64,000 nt of DNA, taken from assembly GCA_003281605.1 (NCBI GenBank), contig QCBM01000001.1, positions 248,001 through 312,000 of the forward strand, read 5' to 3'. This document shows, piece by piece, positions 39,371-48,712 of this stretch; the stretch's first letter is position 1, and the number at the start of each line of letters is the position of its first letter. Below the pieces are notes generated by a model. It was not told the origin of the DNA and did not search any database. It was given only the letters and a program-made list of their open reading frames with translations. Both the position numbers and the translations under genes were made by a program. This stretch comes from Prochlorococcus sp. AG-347-I06. Its GTDB lineage: Bacteria; Cyanobacteriota; Cyanobacteriia; PCC-6307; Cyanobiaceae.

Positions 39371-40435
39371 ATGAAAAAAAAAATTCCAGTTATTGTTGTT
39401 TCGGGATTTCTTGGTTCAGGTAAAACAACTTTTCTAAGATATCTATTGAAAGAGAGTAATAAAAAGTTTGGTCTAATAATTAATGAATTTGGGGATGTTG
39501 GAATAGACGGTGATTTGATTAAAAGTTGTGATAAATGTGATGAATCAGAAGACGACTGCGTTATCGAATTAAATAATGGATGTTTATGTTGTACTGTGCA
39601 AGATGATTTTGTTCCATCAATAAAGGCTCTTCTAGAATTTAATCCTCCTATCGAATCAATAATTATCGAAACAAGTGGCTTGGCACTACCAATTCCCTTA
39701 ATTCAAGCACTTAACTGGCCTGAGATTAGGTCTTCCATCTATCTTTATTTAGTTGTTGGTATTGTTAATGGAGAATCAATGCTTAATGGTTCACCAATTA
39801 ATGATTTAAATAGAATAATAAAACAATATAATGATACAGATAGAATTGATCACAACACCTCGATTGAAGAACTTTTTGAGGAACAACTTGAAGTCTCTGA
39901 TATCGTTTTAGTCTCTAGATCAGATATCTTAAATGATCATCAGTTTGATGTTGTAAAAAATAAAATCCAGGGAAGTCTAAGCTCATCTACACCAGTTCTT
40001 AAATCCAAGAATGGTAAAATTGATTTAAATTATATATTTGATTTTAATTTAAAAAAAGAAACTTATAAAGAATTTTTAACTGAAGAACATGACCATAATC
40101 ATGTAGAGCTTGTATCAGATTCAATTAAATCAAATTATTTCCTTGAAAAAAATGACTTTGAAAAAGAGATGTCAAAAATCTTGGATGAATTAAATATTCT
40201 TCGAATAAAAGGACGTATTTGGATACCAAATAAATCATTGCCTTTACAAATACAAATTGTTGGAAAGAAAATTAATACTTGGTTTGAAGAAGCTCCAGAC
40301 TATTGTTGGAGACCAAATGATAATGCTGGGCTTGAATTAGTAATAATTTCCTTTGATGAAAAATCTATAAAAACTTTCAATAGAAAAATTAAAGAGAAAT
40401 TTAACATTCTAAGTGAACCAAAAATAGCAATTTGA
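39371..40435 (+). CDS. CobW/COG0523 family GTPase (metal chaperone)
   Basis: The G3E GTPase motifs are present: Walker A GFLGSGKTTFLRYLL (about 12-26), the metal-binding GCLCCTVQ (about 71-78) and an EThe-like switch in IIETSGLALP. The C-terminal CobW_C domain includes RIKGRIWIPNKSLPLQ. An HDHNH-type cluster (EEHDHNHVE, about 237-245) could bind metal. COG0523 proteins deliver zinc or cobalt to client enzymes; this one's client is not evident. It is 9 bp downstream of the pentapeptide gene. Confidence 0.88.
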   Translation: MKKKIPVIVVSGFLGSGKTTFLRYLLKESNKKFGLIINEFGDVGIDGDLIKSCDKCDESEDDCVIELNNGCLCCTVQDDFVPSIKALLEFNPPIESIIIETSGLALPIPLIQALNWPEIRSSIYLYLVVGIVNGESMLNGSPINDLNRIIKQYNDTDRIDHNTSIEELFEEQLEVSDIVLVSRSDILNDHQFDVVKNKIQGSLSSSTPVLKSKNGKIDLNYIFDFNLKKETYKEFLTEEHDHNHVELVSDSIKSNYFLEKNDFEKEMSKILDELNILRIKGRIWIPNKSLPLQIQIVGKKINTWFEEAPDYCWRPNDNAGLELVIISFDEKSIKTFNRKIKEKFNILSEPKIAI

Positions 40436-40460
40436 CATTATAGTATACAGCCGAGATACT
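40432..40460 (+). promoter_or_regulatory. Sigma-70 type promoter for the 54-aa zinc-ribbon-like gene
   Basis: TTGACA (40432-40437), a 17-bp spacer, and GATACT (40455-40460) make a near-consensus -35/-10 pair. The -35 overlaps the stop of the CobW gene. It predicts a start near 40467 and a leader of about 14 nt ahead of the ATG at 40481. Such a clear -35 is uncommon elsewhere in this window. Confidence 0.65.
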
Positions 40461-40480
40461 AAAGCTGTAGACAGCCCAAG

Positions 40481-40645
40481 ATGGAAAATCCAAAAATTGT
40501 ATTAAAACAAATATTCTCTGACGAAGTTACACCAATTGATAAAATAAAATGTTCAAAATGTGGTGGGGCAGGAAATTTTAAAACTCATGAAAATTCAAGA
40601 AGAACTTGCTTAGTTTGTTTTGGTAGAGGCTACATAAACATCTAA
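40481..40645 (+). CDS. Small zinc-ribbon-like protein, 54 aa
   Basis: The 54-codon frame has two CxxC knuckles: CSKCGGAGNF (residues 23-32) and CLVCFGRG (about 42-49), with the CxxCxGxG style of the DnaJ zinc centre and related small zinc ribbons. The first 22 residues are non-cysteine (MENPKIVLKQIFSDEVTPID). It is preceded by a strong promoter and followed by a 97-bp gap before purS. It may bind RNA or protein; the family is not assigned. Its CxxC spacing is intact and coding bias fits. Confidence 0.7.
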   Translation: MENPKIVLKQIFSDEVTPIDKIKCSKCGGAGNFKTHENSRRTCLVCFGRGYINI

Positions 40646-40742
40646 TAACTCAGAGAACCTTAAGGTAAAAATATTTGTTTATTAATCAATAGTACTTTTT
40701 ATTAAAATTTAAACTAATCTTCTAGTAGAAATTAATTTTTAA

Positions 40743-40997
40743 TTGGACCAATTTGCTGTAAAAGTTTTTGTAAGACTAAGACCCTCAGTTTTAGATCCAG
40801 CAGGGGAAGCTACCAAATCTGCCTCTATAAAACTTGGAGCCGAGGGAATAAAATCATTACGCATAGGAAAAATGATTGAGGTAAAAATAGAAGGTAATGG
40901 TGAAAACGAGGTAAGAGAAAAAATTAATTTATTGTGTGATAGGTTATTCGCAAATACTGTTATTGAAGATTATGAGTATTCACTAGAAAAATTATAA
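40743..40997 (+). CDS. purS: Phosphoribosylformylglycinamidine synthase subunit PurS
   Basis: PurS is the small dimeric subunit of the three-part FGAM synthase (PurL-PurQ-PurS). The conserved fold is visible: [22 protein letters not shown], then [17 protein letters not shown] and [16 protein letters not shown]. The 84-aa length is normal. The start is TTG at 40743. It is directly followed by purQ with 1 bp between stop and start. PurL is not in the window. Confidence 0.94.
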   Translation: MDQFAVKVFVRLRPSVLDPAGEATKSASIKLGAEGIKSLRIGKMIEVKIEGNGENEVREKINLLCDRLFANTVIEDYEYSLEKL

Positions 40998-40998
40998 G

Positions 40999-41664
40999 AT
41001 GGATAATTTTACTGTAGGAGTTGTTGTCTTTCCTGGTTCTAATTGTGATCGTGATGTTTCATGGGCATTGGAAGGTTGTTTAGACATAAGAACAAAATAC
41101 TTATGGCATGAGTCTTCAGATTTAAGCGATGTAGATGCAATAGTTTTACCTGGAGGATTTAGCTATGGTGATTATTTAAGATGCGGCGCAATTGCAAGAT
41201 TCTCTCCATTAATAAATGCCTTGGATGAGTTTGTTAAAAGCGGAAAAAGAGTTTTAGGAATTTGTAATGGGTTTCAAATTTTAACAGAATCAGGTTTTTT
41301 GCCTGGTGCCCTTACTGCAAATAAAAATCTTAATTTCATTTGTGATGATGTTGAACTTGATATCATTTCTTCAAAAGGAGGTTGGTTTAATAATGGAGGT
41401 GAAAAACAAACTATTAAGTTGCCAATAGCGCATGGAGAAGGAAGATATCATTGTGATTCTGATACTTTAAAAAAACTTGTAGATAATGAATTGATCGCTT
41501 TGAGATATAAAAATAATCCTAATGGATCCTCATTCGATATCGCAGGCATAACTAATGAAAAGGGAAATGTTCTAGGTTTAATGCCTCATCCAGAGCGTGC
41601 ATGTGACGAGACAATTGGTGGGACTGATGGTCTATTTACATTAAAATCATTAATATTGAAATAA
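40999..41664 (+). CDS. purQ: Phosphoribosylformylglycinamidine synthase subunit PurQ
   Basis: PurQ is the class I glutamine amidotransferase that supplies ammonia to PurL in purine synthesis. The nucleophile Cys89 is in [12 protein letters not shown], and the His/Glu pair is in [10 protein letters not shown]. The 221-aa length is normal. It is translationally adjacent to purS, and a hairpin with a T-run follows the stop. Confidence 0.96.
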   Translation: MDNFTVGVVVFPGSNCDRDVSWALEGCLDIRTKYLWHESSDLSDVDAIVLPGGFSYGDYLRCGAIARFSPLINALDEFVKSGKRVLGICNGFQILTESGFLPGALTANKNLNFICDDVELDIISSKGGWFNNGGEKQTIKLPIAHGEGRYHCDSDTLKKLVDNELIALRYKNNPNGSSFDIAGITNEKGNVLGLMPHPERACDETIGGTDGLFTLKSLILK

Positions 41665-41698
41665 AAAAAAGACCCCCAATTTTGGAGGCCTTTTTTTA
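41663..41698. terminator. Bidirectional hairpin terminator between purQ and fbaA
   Basis: The sequence from 41663 is an A-run, GACCCCCAA, TT, TTGGAGGCC and a run of seven T. It folds as an imperfect stem with two mismatches around CCAA-TT-TTGG. The A-run and T-run on the two sides allow it to stop transcription of purQ on the plus strand and the aldolase gene on the minus strand. Confidence 0.8.
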
Positions 41699-41716
41699 TT
41701 TAATTTGGGAAGAAAA

Positions 41717-42790
41717 TTAAACAGTAGCTTTTACTTTTGGATCTAAATCACCTTTAGCGTAAAGGTCAGCAAAGTAATTGGTGCTGTTTTGCTTGATCTT
41801 ACTTGCTTGACCTTCGCACCAGAACTGCTTGTATCTATCAAGACAAACTTGCTTCATGTATTTTCTAGCAGGTTTGTTGAAATGTCTTGGGTCAAAGTTT
41901 GCCTTGTCAGCAAATGCTGCCTCTCTAACCGCGGCAGTGAAAGCAAGTCTGTTATCAGTATCAATGTTGACTTTCCTAACTCCATTTCTTATTCCCTCTT
42001 GAATCTCTTCAACGGGAACACCATATGTTTGAGGGATTTCACCTCCATATTTGTTAATGATATCCAACCATTCCTGAGGTACTGAACTAGATCCGTGCAT
42101 TACAAGATGTGTATTTGGAAGTGCTTTATGGATCTCAGCAATTCTGCTTATTGCAAGAACTTCTCCTGTTGGCTTCCTTGTGAATTTATATGCACCATGA
42201 CTTGTACCTATAGCAATTGCTAATGCATCAACTTTTGTTTTGGCAACAAAATCTGCCGCTTCTTCAGGATCAGTCAAAAGCATATCTGTAGAAAGTTCAC
42301 CTTCAAATCCATGACCATCTTCTGCCTCACCTTTTCCTGTTTCTAATGAACCTAAGCAACCTAATTCTCCTTCAACACTAACTCCAACTGAATGAGCAAA
42401 ATCTACCACTTTTTTAGTAACTGCAACATTATATTCGTAACTAGCGGGTGTCTTTGCATCTGCCTCTAGAGAACCATCCATCATTACTGATGTGAAACCA
42501 TTTATTGCTGCTGAATAACATGTTGATGGCTCATTACCATGGTCTTGGTGCATTACCACTGGAATATTAGGATATGTTTCTGTAGCAGCAAGGATTAGAT
42601 GACGTAGGAAAATTTCTCCTGCATAATTTCTTGCCCCTCTTGAAGCTTGGAGGATTACAGGACTATCAGTTTCATATGCTGCTTCCATAATTGCTTGAAC
42701 TTGCTCAAGGTTATTAACATTGAAAGCTGGAATACCGTAACCATTCTCAGCAGCATGATCTAAAAGTAGTCTTAGTGGAACGAGGGCCAT
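41717..42790 (-). CDS. fbaA: Class II fructose-bisphosphate aldolase
   Basis: The zinc-dependent aldolase serves the Calvin cycle and gluconeogenesis, joining DHAP with glyceraldehyde-3-phosphate or erythrose-4-phosphate. Zinc and active-site motifs: [18 protein letters not shown], and [10 protein letters not shown]. The 357-aa length fits the class IIB type of cyanobacteria. A class I aldolase gene lies directly upstream on the same strand, 147 bp away. A terminator separates it from purQ. Confidence 0.96.
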   Translation of the reverse strand: MALVPLRLLLDHAAENGYGIPAFNVNNLEQVQAIMEAAYETDSPVILQASRGARNYAGEIFLRHLILAATETYPNIPVVMHQDHGNEPSTCYSAAINGFTSVMMDGSLEADAKTPASYEYNVAVTKKVVDFAHSVGVSVEGELGCLGSLETGKGEAEDGHGFEGELSTDMLLTDPEEAADFVAKTKVDALAIAIGTSHGAYKFTRKPTGEVLAISRIAEIHKALPNTHLVMHGSSSVPQEWLDIINKYGGEIPQTYGVPVEEIQEGIRNGVRKVNIDTDNRLAFTAAVREAAFADKANFDPRHFNKPARKYMKQVCLDRYKQFWCEGQASKIKQNSTNYFADLYAKGDLDPKVKATV

Positions 42791-42937
42791 AATTAAAATA
42801 AGTTAAATGCTACATAAAACATATGTTTCCGAGAGTTTAGTATAAAGAGGTATCAAATGTCACGTCATTAGATATACAAAATACTAAATTAAGGAAACTA
42901 ATTTTATGACCCAGAGTTTATTTTTAAGATTTTTTAA

Positions 42938-44005
42938 TTAGTAAGTGTAGCCCGCCACAAACAATTGCTCATCAGATGAAGGTTGAGATCGTGCTACATA
43001 GGCACCTTTTGAAGCTTCAGAGTTTGCCTGGGCTCTTGCTATTAATGCTTTTTGCCCCCCTTCAACGTCGCTTCCTTTCCAGGCCTTTAAGCATGAGTGC
43101 TGTAATGCTCTTCCATAGGAGAATGAAACATTCCATAAAGCTTTCCTGTAAAGAGTGTTCATATTATTTAAATAGACAGAAGCAGCTTCTTCGCTTAACC
43201 CTCCTGATAAAAAAACTATTCCAGGAACTGATGCAGGAACGCACCTTTCCATAGTTCTTATTGTCATTTCAGCAACTTTCATAGGATCAGCCTTTGTTGG
43301 ACAATCTGCTCCATTAACAGTCATAGAAGGTTTTAATAGAGTCCCTTCTAGAAAAACTCCATTTGCTTGACAGGCAATATAAACCTGCTTTATTACCTCT
43401 TCTTGAACTTCAGCGGTTTTTTCAATAGTATGGTCGCCGTCCATTAATATTTCAGGTTCAATAATTGGCACCAAACCAGATTCTTGAACGGACCTTGCAT
43501 ACCTTGCTAATCCCCATGCATTCTCTTGAATTGATAGTTTTGAAGGACAACCATCATTCGTAATTTGCAGAACTGCTCTCCACTTTGCAAATCTTGCACC
43601 TTGTTCGTAATATTTTGCTGCTCTCTCAACTAACCCATCTAGGCCAGAGCAAAATGTTTCTACATCTCCTCCTCCAGGAAGTGGATTTAGACCTTTATCG
43701 ACCTTTATACCAGGAATAATACCTAAATCATTTAGTTTCTTAACCATTGACTCACCATCTTGGTGATTCTGATAAAGAGTTTCTTCGAAGAGGATTGCAC
43801 CACTTATATACTTCCCAAGGCCTTCAGTAGTAAAAAGCATTCCTCTATATGCCTTCCTATTGTCTTCAGTATTCTCAACGCCAATTCCAGCGAGTCTTTT
43901 ACCAACTGTTTTAGTGGATTCATCTACCGCTAATATCCCTTTCCCTTTAGAAGCTAGTAATTCAGCATTCTCTTTAAGCTCATTTTTGTAATAATTTAAA
44001 GCCAT
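42938..44005 (-). CDS. Class I fructose-bisphosphate aldolase
   Basis: This is the Schiff-base (metal-free) aldolase. The motifs are GILAVDESTKTVGKRLAGIG near the N-terminus, GIKVDKGLNPLPGG, PIIEPEILMDGDH, and VFLEGTLLKPSMTVNG, which carries the catalytic Lys. At 355 aa it is the plant/animal-like class I type. It ends in GAYVARSQPSSDEQLFVAGYTY; the terminal Tyr is characteristic of class I. Its tandem position next to a class II aldolase suggests condition-dependent use, for example under iron or metal limitation; that is inference. Confidence 0.94.
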   Translation of the reverse strand: MALNYYKNELKENAELLASKGKGILAVDESTKTVGKRLAGIGVENTEDNRKAYRGMLFTTEGLGKYISGAILFEETLYQNHQDGESMVKKLNDLGIIPGIKVDKGLNPLPGGGDVETFCSGLDGLVERAAKYYEQGARFAKWRAVLQITNDGCPSKLSIQENAWGLARYARSVQESGLVPIIEPEILMDGDHTIEKTAEVQEEVIKQVYIACQANGVFLEGTLLKPSMTVNGADCPTKADPMKVAEMTIRTMERCVPASVPGIVFLSGGLSEEAASVYLNNMNTLYRKALWNVSFSYGRALQHSCLKAWKGSDVEGGQKALIARAQANSEASKGAYVARSQPSSDEQLFVAGYTY

Positions 44006-44108
44006 TCTTTAATAATTTAGTTCAATTGATTTTTCCAGAATATGAAAAAAAAATAAAATCAATCTAATACTTCATCGGGTGATAATTGCTACTAATTAAT
44101 GTATAGCT

Positions 44109-45206
44109 TTAAATTTTGATTCTTAATCCGCTTTTCGAAGATTCTCTTATAGCTTCGCAAACTTTATGACTCGCAAGTCCCTCACATAATCCTGGAATGA
44201 TAGGTGTTTGATTAAAAATACTCTCAGCCCATAAATTTTGAATTCTTAAAACTGGAGCTATTCTTCCATCAGTCCATGTTTTTTCAAAATTAAACCTTGA
44301 ATCTGCAGTTAGATTTTGTATTTTATTTTCGTTGTTTGAATATTTCAAATTAAAACCATGTACATAATCTTTTTGGTTTTCGCTTTTAAGAATAAGTGAA
44401 CCTTCGCTTCCATATATTTCTAAACTAAATCCTCTACCATTTTTAGAAATCGATGATAAAGATACCTGACATGGAATAAGATTCGAGCTGTAATTTGATA
44501 TTTCTATATTGGCTAAACATACATCTTCACTCGTAACATCATTTATATCAGATGAATTAGGTAAAGGTCTTTTTTTTATTGATGTTGCTAACTTGCCAGA
44601 AACGTTTATTGCTTCTCCAAAAAACCAATTCAACATATCGAATGCATGAGTACCTAAAGCCCCAATAACTCCTCCACCTTTTTCTTCCAATGAATACCAA
44701 TTCCAGGATCTTTTGGGGTCGGATCGACTGCCCATTAACCAATCTAATTTGACTAAATATATATCTCCTAAGATATTTTCATCAATAAGTTTTTTTGTCT
44801 GAAGGAAAAGAGGTACTGCTCTATATTCAAAATCAACACATACGCTTAAATTATTAATTAAAGATATTCTCTGAAGCTCTTCAATTTCTAAAGAGGATAT
44901 TGAAACGGGTTTTTCTAGGAGCAGATTTTTATTATTCTCTAGAGCTTTTTTTGCTAACTTAAATCTTGATTCAGGAGGAGTGGCAATTATAATTCCATCA
45001 ATTTTTGGAGATTTAACTAAGTCTTCCCAATTATGAAAAAAATCTAAGCCCGTTTCTTTTTCTATTATCGATTTTTGCTTTTTCTCGTAATGATAAATTG
45101 CTACAGGAGTTAAGTGATCAGACTCTTTTAATGCCTCTAAATGAACTTTTTTCCCAAATCCTAGTCCAGCGATTGCTATTTTTAATTTTTTATTTTTAGT
45201 ATTCAT
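44109..45206 (-). CDS. GFO/IDH/MocA family oxidoreductase
   Basis: The N-terminal NAD(P)-binding fold begins KIAIAGLGFGKKVHLEAL, followed by IDGIIIATPPESRFKLAKKAL and the catalytic EKPVS (LLLEKPVSIS). The C-terminal alpha/beta domain carries GGGVIGALGTHAFDMLNWFFGE. The enzyme probably oxidises or isomerises a sugar or cyclitol; the substrate is not readable. At 365 aa it is normal for the family. It follows a small exported protein gene on the same strand. Confidence 0.88.
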   Translation of the reverse strand: MNTKNKKLKIAIAGLGFGKKVHLEALKESDHLTPVAIYHYEKKQKSIIEKETGLDFFHNWEDLVKSPKIDGIIIATPPESRFKLAKKALENNKNLLLEKPVSISSLEIEELQRISLINNLSVCVDFEYRAVPLFLQTKKLIDENILGDIYLVKLDWLMGSRSDPKRSWNWYSLEEKGGGVIGALGTHAFDMLNWFFGEAINVSGKLATSIKKRPLPNSSDINDVTSEDVCLANIEISNYSSNLIPCQVSLSSISKNGRGFSLEIYGSEGSLILKSENQKDYVHGFNLKYSNNENKIQNLTADSRFNFEKTWTDGRIAPVLRIQNLWAESIFNQTPIIPGLCEGLASHKVCEAIRESSKSGLRIKI

Positions 45207-45208
45207 TC

Positions 45209-45601
45209 TTATTCATTAATAAACTCTGAACAGCTATTTTCAATAACAACATCTATAAGTTCATCATTATTAGAAGTTTGCCATTTTGAATTGAATTGTG
45301 GAATTCCATTTATTGATGTATCTTTGAATTTTTGTTCATTGCAATTAATTCTCATTACATAAAGTGATAACTCTCCATCATCATCAGAATTAGTTGGATT
45401 CTTAAAGAACTTTGTTAATACACTTATTTCACCATTTGGGAGCGACTTAATACTCCCTTTATCAAGCCATTCTTTCCCATCATCATTCTCTTTTAGTAGG
45501 ACCCAGTCAACATTTCCTATCGCATATGAATATGAGGCAAAGTTAAAAATAAAGAGTAGAAGGCTTAAAGAAAAATAAAATAAATTAGAAATTATTCTCA
45601 T
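45209..45601 (-). CDS. Exported hypothetical protein, 130 aa
   Basis: I place the start at the ATG 45601, 1 bp after the accD stop; a TTG further upstream would overlap accD. Residues 1-27 form a signal peptide ending in ASYSYA. The mature part shows NVDWVLLKENDDGKEWLDKG, a Gly/Asp-rich strand region, and two Cys (INCNEQ and ENSCSEF) that probably form a disulfide. The arrangement is reminiscent of the surface-adhesin E fold, but this is a weak resemblance. It probably functions in the periplasm or lumen. Confidence 0.65.
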   Translation of the reverse strand: MRIISNLFYFSLSLLLFIFNFASYSYAIGNVDWVLLKENDDGKEWLDKGSIKSLPNGEISVLTKFFKNPTNSDDDGELSLYVMRINCNEQKFKDTSINGIPQFNSKWQTSNNDELIDVVIENSCSEFINE

Positions 45602-45602
45602 T

Positions 45603-46484
45603 TTATATATTTGCTTCTGCAAGTTCTTTTACACCATGAATTTTTAAAATTTTAGTCAGAGTATTCTTGAGATCTTTCCTTTTTACTATTACATCAACAA
45701 AACCATGCTCAAGCAGATATTCAGCTGTTTGAAAATTATCGGGTAATTTTTCTCTTAATGTTTGTTCTATAACCCTTCTTCCAGCAAATCCAATAAGTGC
45801 TTTAGGTTCCGCCAAAATTAAATCACCTAACATCGCAAAGCTGGCTGTTACTCCTCCAGTAGTTGGATGAGTTAACAAGGGCATATATAGGAGATTTTTC
45901 TCTTTATGTTTTTTTAGTGCTCCAGATATTTTTGCCATTTGCATGAGACTTAACATACCTTCTTGCATCCTTGCACCTCCTGATGCGCAAACAATAAGAA
46001 TTGGAAAATTTTCCAAAGTTGCTCTCTCAATTATCCTTGTAATTTTTTCACCAACTACTGAACCCATGGATCCTCCCATAAATCTAAAATCCATAACAGC
46101 TAATGCTAAAGGCATTGAATTCACAGAACAGATACCTGTTACGACTCCATCTCTTAAACCTGTACCTGCTTGACTTTCTTTAATTCGATCAGCATACGCT
46201 CTTCTATCTTTAAAACCTAAAGGATCTGTAGGACTTAGTGAACTATCAAATTCTTTGAATGAATTTTTATCAGCAATTATATTTATCCTTTCATCGCTAT
46301 TAATCCTATTGTGGTGTCCACAATTACTACAAACATTGAAATTTAAAATTAGGTCTTTTCTATAGGCTACTTGCGAACACTCTGAACATTTAACCCACAA
46401 ACCATCTCCTTCGTCAGTATCTTGGGAAACTTTCCCAACAAATTGATCTTTACGCCTTGCGGCAAACCAGTCGATTAATGACAC
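45603..46484 (-). CDS. accD: Acetyl-CoA carboxylase carboxyltransferase beta subunit
   Basis: AccD, with AccA, transfers the carboxyl group from biotin to acetyl-CoA to start fatty acid synthesis. The zinc ribbon is formed by Cys33/36 (VKCSEC) and Cys52/55 (VCSNCGHH). The crotonase-like domain carries [22 protein letters not shown] and [18 protein letters not shown]. The 293-aa length is normal. The plastid homologue is the same fold. It is followed closely by a small exported protein gene. Confidence 0.97.
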   Translation of the reverse strand: MSLIDWFAARRKDQFVGKVSQDTDEGDGLWVKCSECSQVAYRKDLILNFNVCSNCGHHNRINSDERINIIADKNSFKEFDSSLSPTDPLGFKDRRAYADRIKESQAGTGLRDGVVTGICSVNSMPLALAVMDFRFMGGSMGSVVGEKITRIIERATLENFPILIVCASGGARMQEGMLSLMQMAKISGALKKHKEKNLLYMPLLTHPTTGGVTASFAMLGDLILAEPKALIGFAGRRVIEQTLREKLPDNFQTAEYLLEHGFVDVIVKRKDLKNTLTKILKIHGVKELAEANI

Positions 46485-46623
46485 AATTTTTCCTGTTTTT
46501 TCTATTTAAATCTAAGTAAGGTACTTTTATCAAGAAAGATATATAAAAATTTGAGATCCTCTAGATTAAAAACTTCTCAAAGTTAAAAAATAATGATCCG
46601 AGTTGATAATCGAAAATTAATTA

Positions 46624-47520
46624 TTATTTATTTTTCTCCTCAATCATTTTATGAATTATTGGAGTGAGAATTAGTTCCATTGCGAATCCCATTTTTCCAC
46701 CATTTACAACGATACTTGTTGGACTTGACATGAATGAATCGTTAATCATTCCAAGCAAGTATTGAAAATCAATGCCCCATTTCTCTCTTGCCCCTTTTCT
46801 GAAATGTATGATCACAAAGCTCTCATCAGGAGTTGGGATATTTCTACATATGAAAGGATTTGAAGTGTCAATTGTGGGAATTCTTTGGAAATTAATATCA
46901 GTTTTGCTGAATTGTGGGCAGATGTGATTTATATAATCAGGCATTCTTCTCAATATCGTATCCACAATGGTTTCAGCTGAGTAACCTCTTTCTGCGTTAT
47001 CTCTATGTATTTTTTGAATCCACTCTAAATTTGTTATCGGAACAACGCCAACAAGTAAATCAGCATAGGATGCCACATTGTATCCATCACCTTCTACCCC
47101 GCCATGCAAACCTTCATAAAAAAGTACGTCTGTTCCCTCAGGAATATCTTCCCATGGAGTAAATTGCCCAGGTTCTAGGGATGTCCCAAGTCTTGTATTA
47201 TGTTCTTCTGCTTCTTCAAGACTATGTAGATAATATCTTTTTTTTCCTCCTCCAGTTTCACCATAGATTTTAAAAAGTTCTTCTAATTTGTCAAAAAGAT
47301 TAGCCTCGGGACCAAAATGAGAGAAATTTTCACCTTTTGAAAGAGCTTCTGCCATCGCTTTTTTCATAGGCATTCTTTCAAATCTGTGGTAACTATCACC
47401 TTCTACAACTGCGGGAACAATATCTTCTCTGGCAAAAATATGCTCAAAGGCTCTTTTTACTGTGCTTGTTCCTGCTCCTGAAGATCCTGTAACAGCGACT
47501 ACTGGATGACGTTTTGACAT
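46624..47520 (-). CDS. Phosphoribulokinase, class I type
   Basis: This kinase makes ribulose-1,5-bisphosphate for RuBisCO. The Walker A is VAVTGSSGAGTSTVKRAF, followed by VEGDSYHRFERMPMK, then DVLFYEGLHGGVEGD and IGV-type VVPITNLEWIQKIHRD, RGYSAETIVDTILRRMPDYI and FSKTDINFQRIPTIDTSNPF. These segments and the 298-aa length resemble the shorter proteobacterial class I enzymes, whereas most freshwater cyanobacteria and plants use the longer redox-regulated class II. The enzyme's regulatory cysteines of class II are not present. Confidence 0.93.
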   Translation of the reverse strand: MSKRHPVVAVTGSSGAGTSTVKRAFEHIFAREDIVPAVVEGDSYHRFERMPMKKAMAEALSKGENFSHFGPEANLFDKLEELFKIYGETGGGKKRYYLHSLEEAEEHNTRLGTSLEPGQFTPWEDIPEGTDVLFYEGLHGGVEGDGYNVASYADLLVGVVPITNLEWIQKIHRDNAERGYSAETIVDTILRRMPDYINHICPQFSKTDINFQRIPTIDTSNPFICRNIPTPDESFVIIHFRKGAREKWGIDFQYLLGMINDSFMSSPTSIVVNGGKMGFAMELILTPIIHKMIEEKNK

Positions 47521-47609
47521 TTTTTAAAAACAATATCTAATGATTCTGACAGGTCATATGCCAACTTTATGTTTTACTTAAAAATATTTTTTTATTTATT
47601 AATTTTTTT

Positions 47610-48683
47610 TTAAATTTCATCCATTATTTTATCTCCGATTTCACTGCAAGATAATACTTCGGAAGACCCATCAGCTAAATCGGCTGTTCTAAATCCTTTT
47701 GATAAAACTTTATCAATGGCAGTTTCTAAATTTTCTGCAGCTTCTTCTTCATTTAATCCAATTTTTAACATCATGGAAGCAGATAAAAGCATTGCAATAG
47801 GATTCGCTATGTTTTTACCAGCTATATCAGGAGCCGAACCATGAACCGGTTCAAAAACTCCTGGACCATCATTGTTTAGAGAAGCAGAAGGAAGCATACC
47901 AATAGAACCAGTTAACATTGCGGCTAAGTCGCTTAAAATATCTCCAAATAAATTACTTGTTAAAATTACATCAAATTGACCAGGATCTCTAACTAATTGC
48001 ATTGCTGCATTATCAACGTACATATTGCTTAGAGATATATTTTTATCTTTTGAGGTGATATTTAAAACTGTATCTCTCCACAATTGACTAACCTCAAGAA
48101 CGTTTGATTTATCAACAGAACATATTTTTTTATTTCTTTGGTTAGCAATTTTTATTGCTATTTCTGTTATTCTCTCTATCTCGGCCGAATCATAAACCAT
48201 CGTATTGAAAGCTTTTGGGATTTTTGTATTTGTTATATGTCCTCTTGGTTTTCCAAAATAAATTCCCCCTATTAATTCTCTTACAACAATAAGATCTACA
48301 TGCTCAACAATTTCTTTTTTTAATGTACTTGCATCTAGTAGAGATTTTCTTATTTTGACAGGCCTGATATTTGCGAAAAGGTTTAGGGCGGATCTTAACT
48401 TTAGTAATCCACTTTCTGGCCTTAATTCTCTTGCAAGAGAGTCATATTTAATATCTCCTACACATGCTAAAAGTACAGCATCACTTTTTTTGCATTGATC
48501 AAGTGTCTTATCTGGAGCAGGACTCCCATATTTTTCATAAGCTATCCCTCCAAATAATTCTTCAATAATCTCAATATCCAAATTATGATTTTTTGAAAGC
48601 TTTTTTAAAACTTTTTTTGAAACTTCTGAAATCTCTGGTCCAATTCCGTCCCCTGACAATAAAACTATCTTATATTTCTTCAT
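47610..48683 (-). CDS. leuB: 3-isopropylmalate dehydrogenase
   Basis: LeuB oxidises and decarboxylates 3-isopropylmalate in leucine synthesis. It shows LLSGDGIGPEISEVSKKVL, LRPESGLLKLRSALNLFANIRPVK, the RELIGGIYFGKPRG block, DKSNVLEVSQLWRD and FEPVHGSAPDIAGKNIANP. The 357-aa length is normal. It lies between prk and lpxD on the minus strand and needs ilvD-derived 2-oxoisovalerate upstream in the pathway. Confidence 0.96.
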   Translation of the reverse strand: MKKYKIVLLSGDGIGPEISEVSKKVLKKLSKNHNLDIEIIEELFGGIAYEKYGSPAPDKTLDQCKKSDAVLLACVGDIKYDSLARELRPESGLLKLRSALNLFANIRPVKIRKSLLDASTLKKEIVEHVDLIVVRELIGGIYFGKPRGHITNTKIPKAFNTMVYDSAEIERITEIAIKIANQRNKKICSVDKSNVLEVSQLWRDTVLNITSKDKNISLSNMYVDNAAMQLVRDPGQFDVILTSNLFGDILSDLAAMLTGSIGMLPSASLNNDGPGVFEPVHGSAPDIAGKNIANPIAMLLSASMMLKIGLNEEEAAENLETAIDKVLSKGFRTADLADGSSEVLSCSEIGDKIMDEI

Positions 48684-48712
48684 TTGAATTTTTGTTTATT
48701 AAGAACAATAAA

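Noticed and set aside
40461-40480. Possible small hairpin in the leader of the 54-aa gene (GCTGT/ACAGC)
   Set aside because: Five base pairs with a two-base loop is sterically poor, and the alternative pairing overlaps the promoter; not convincing as a regulatory RNA.
46485-46623. Possible small ORF between accD and prk
   Set aside because: All six frames are broken by stops within short distances and show no coding bias; likely just promoter DNA for accD's neighbour genes.
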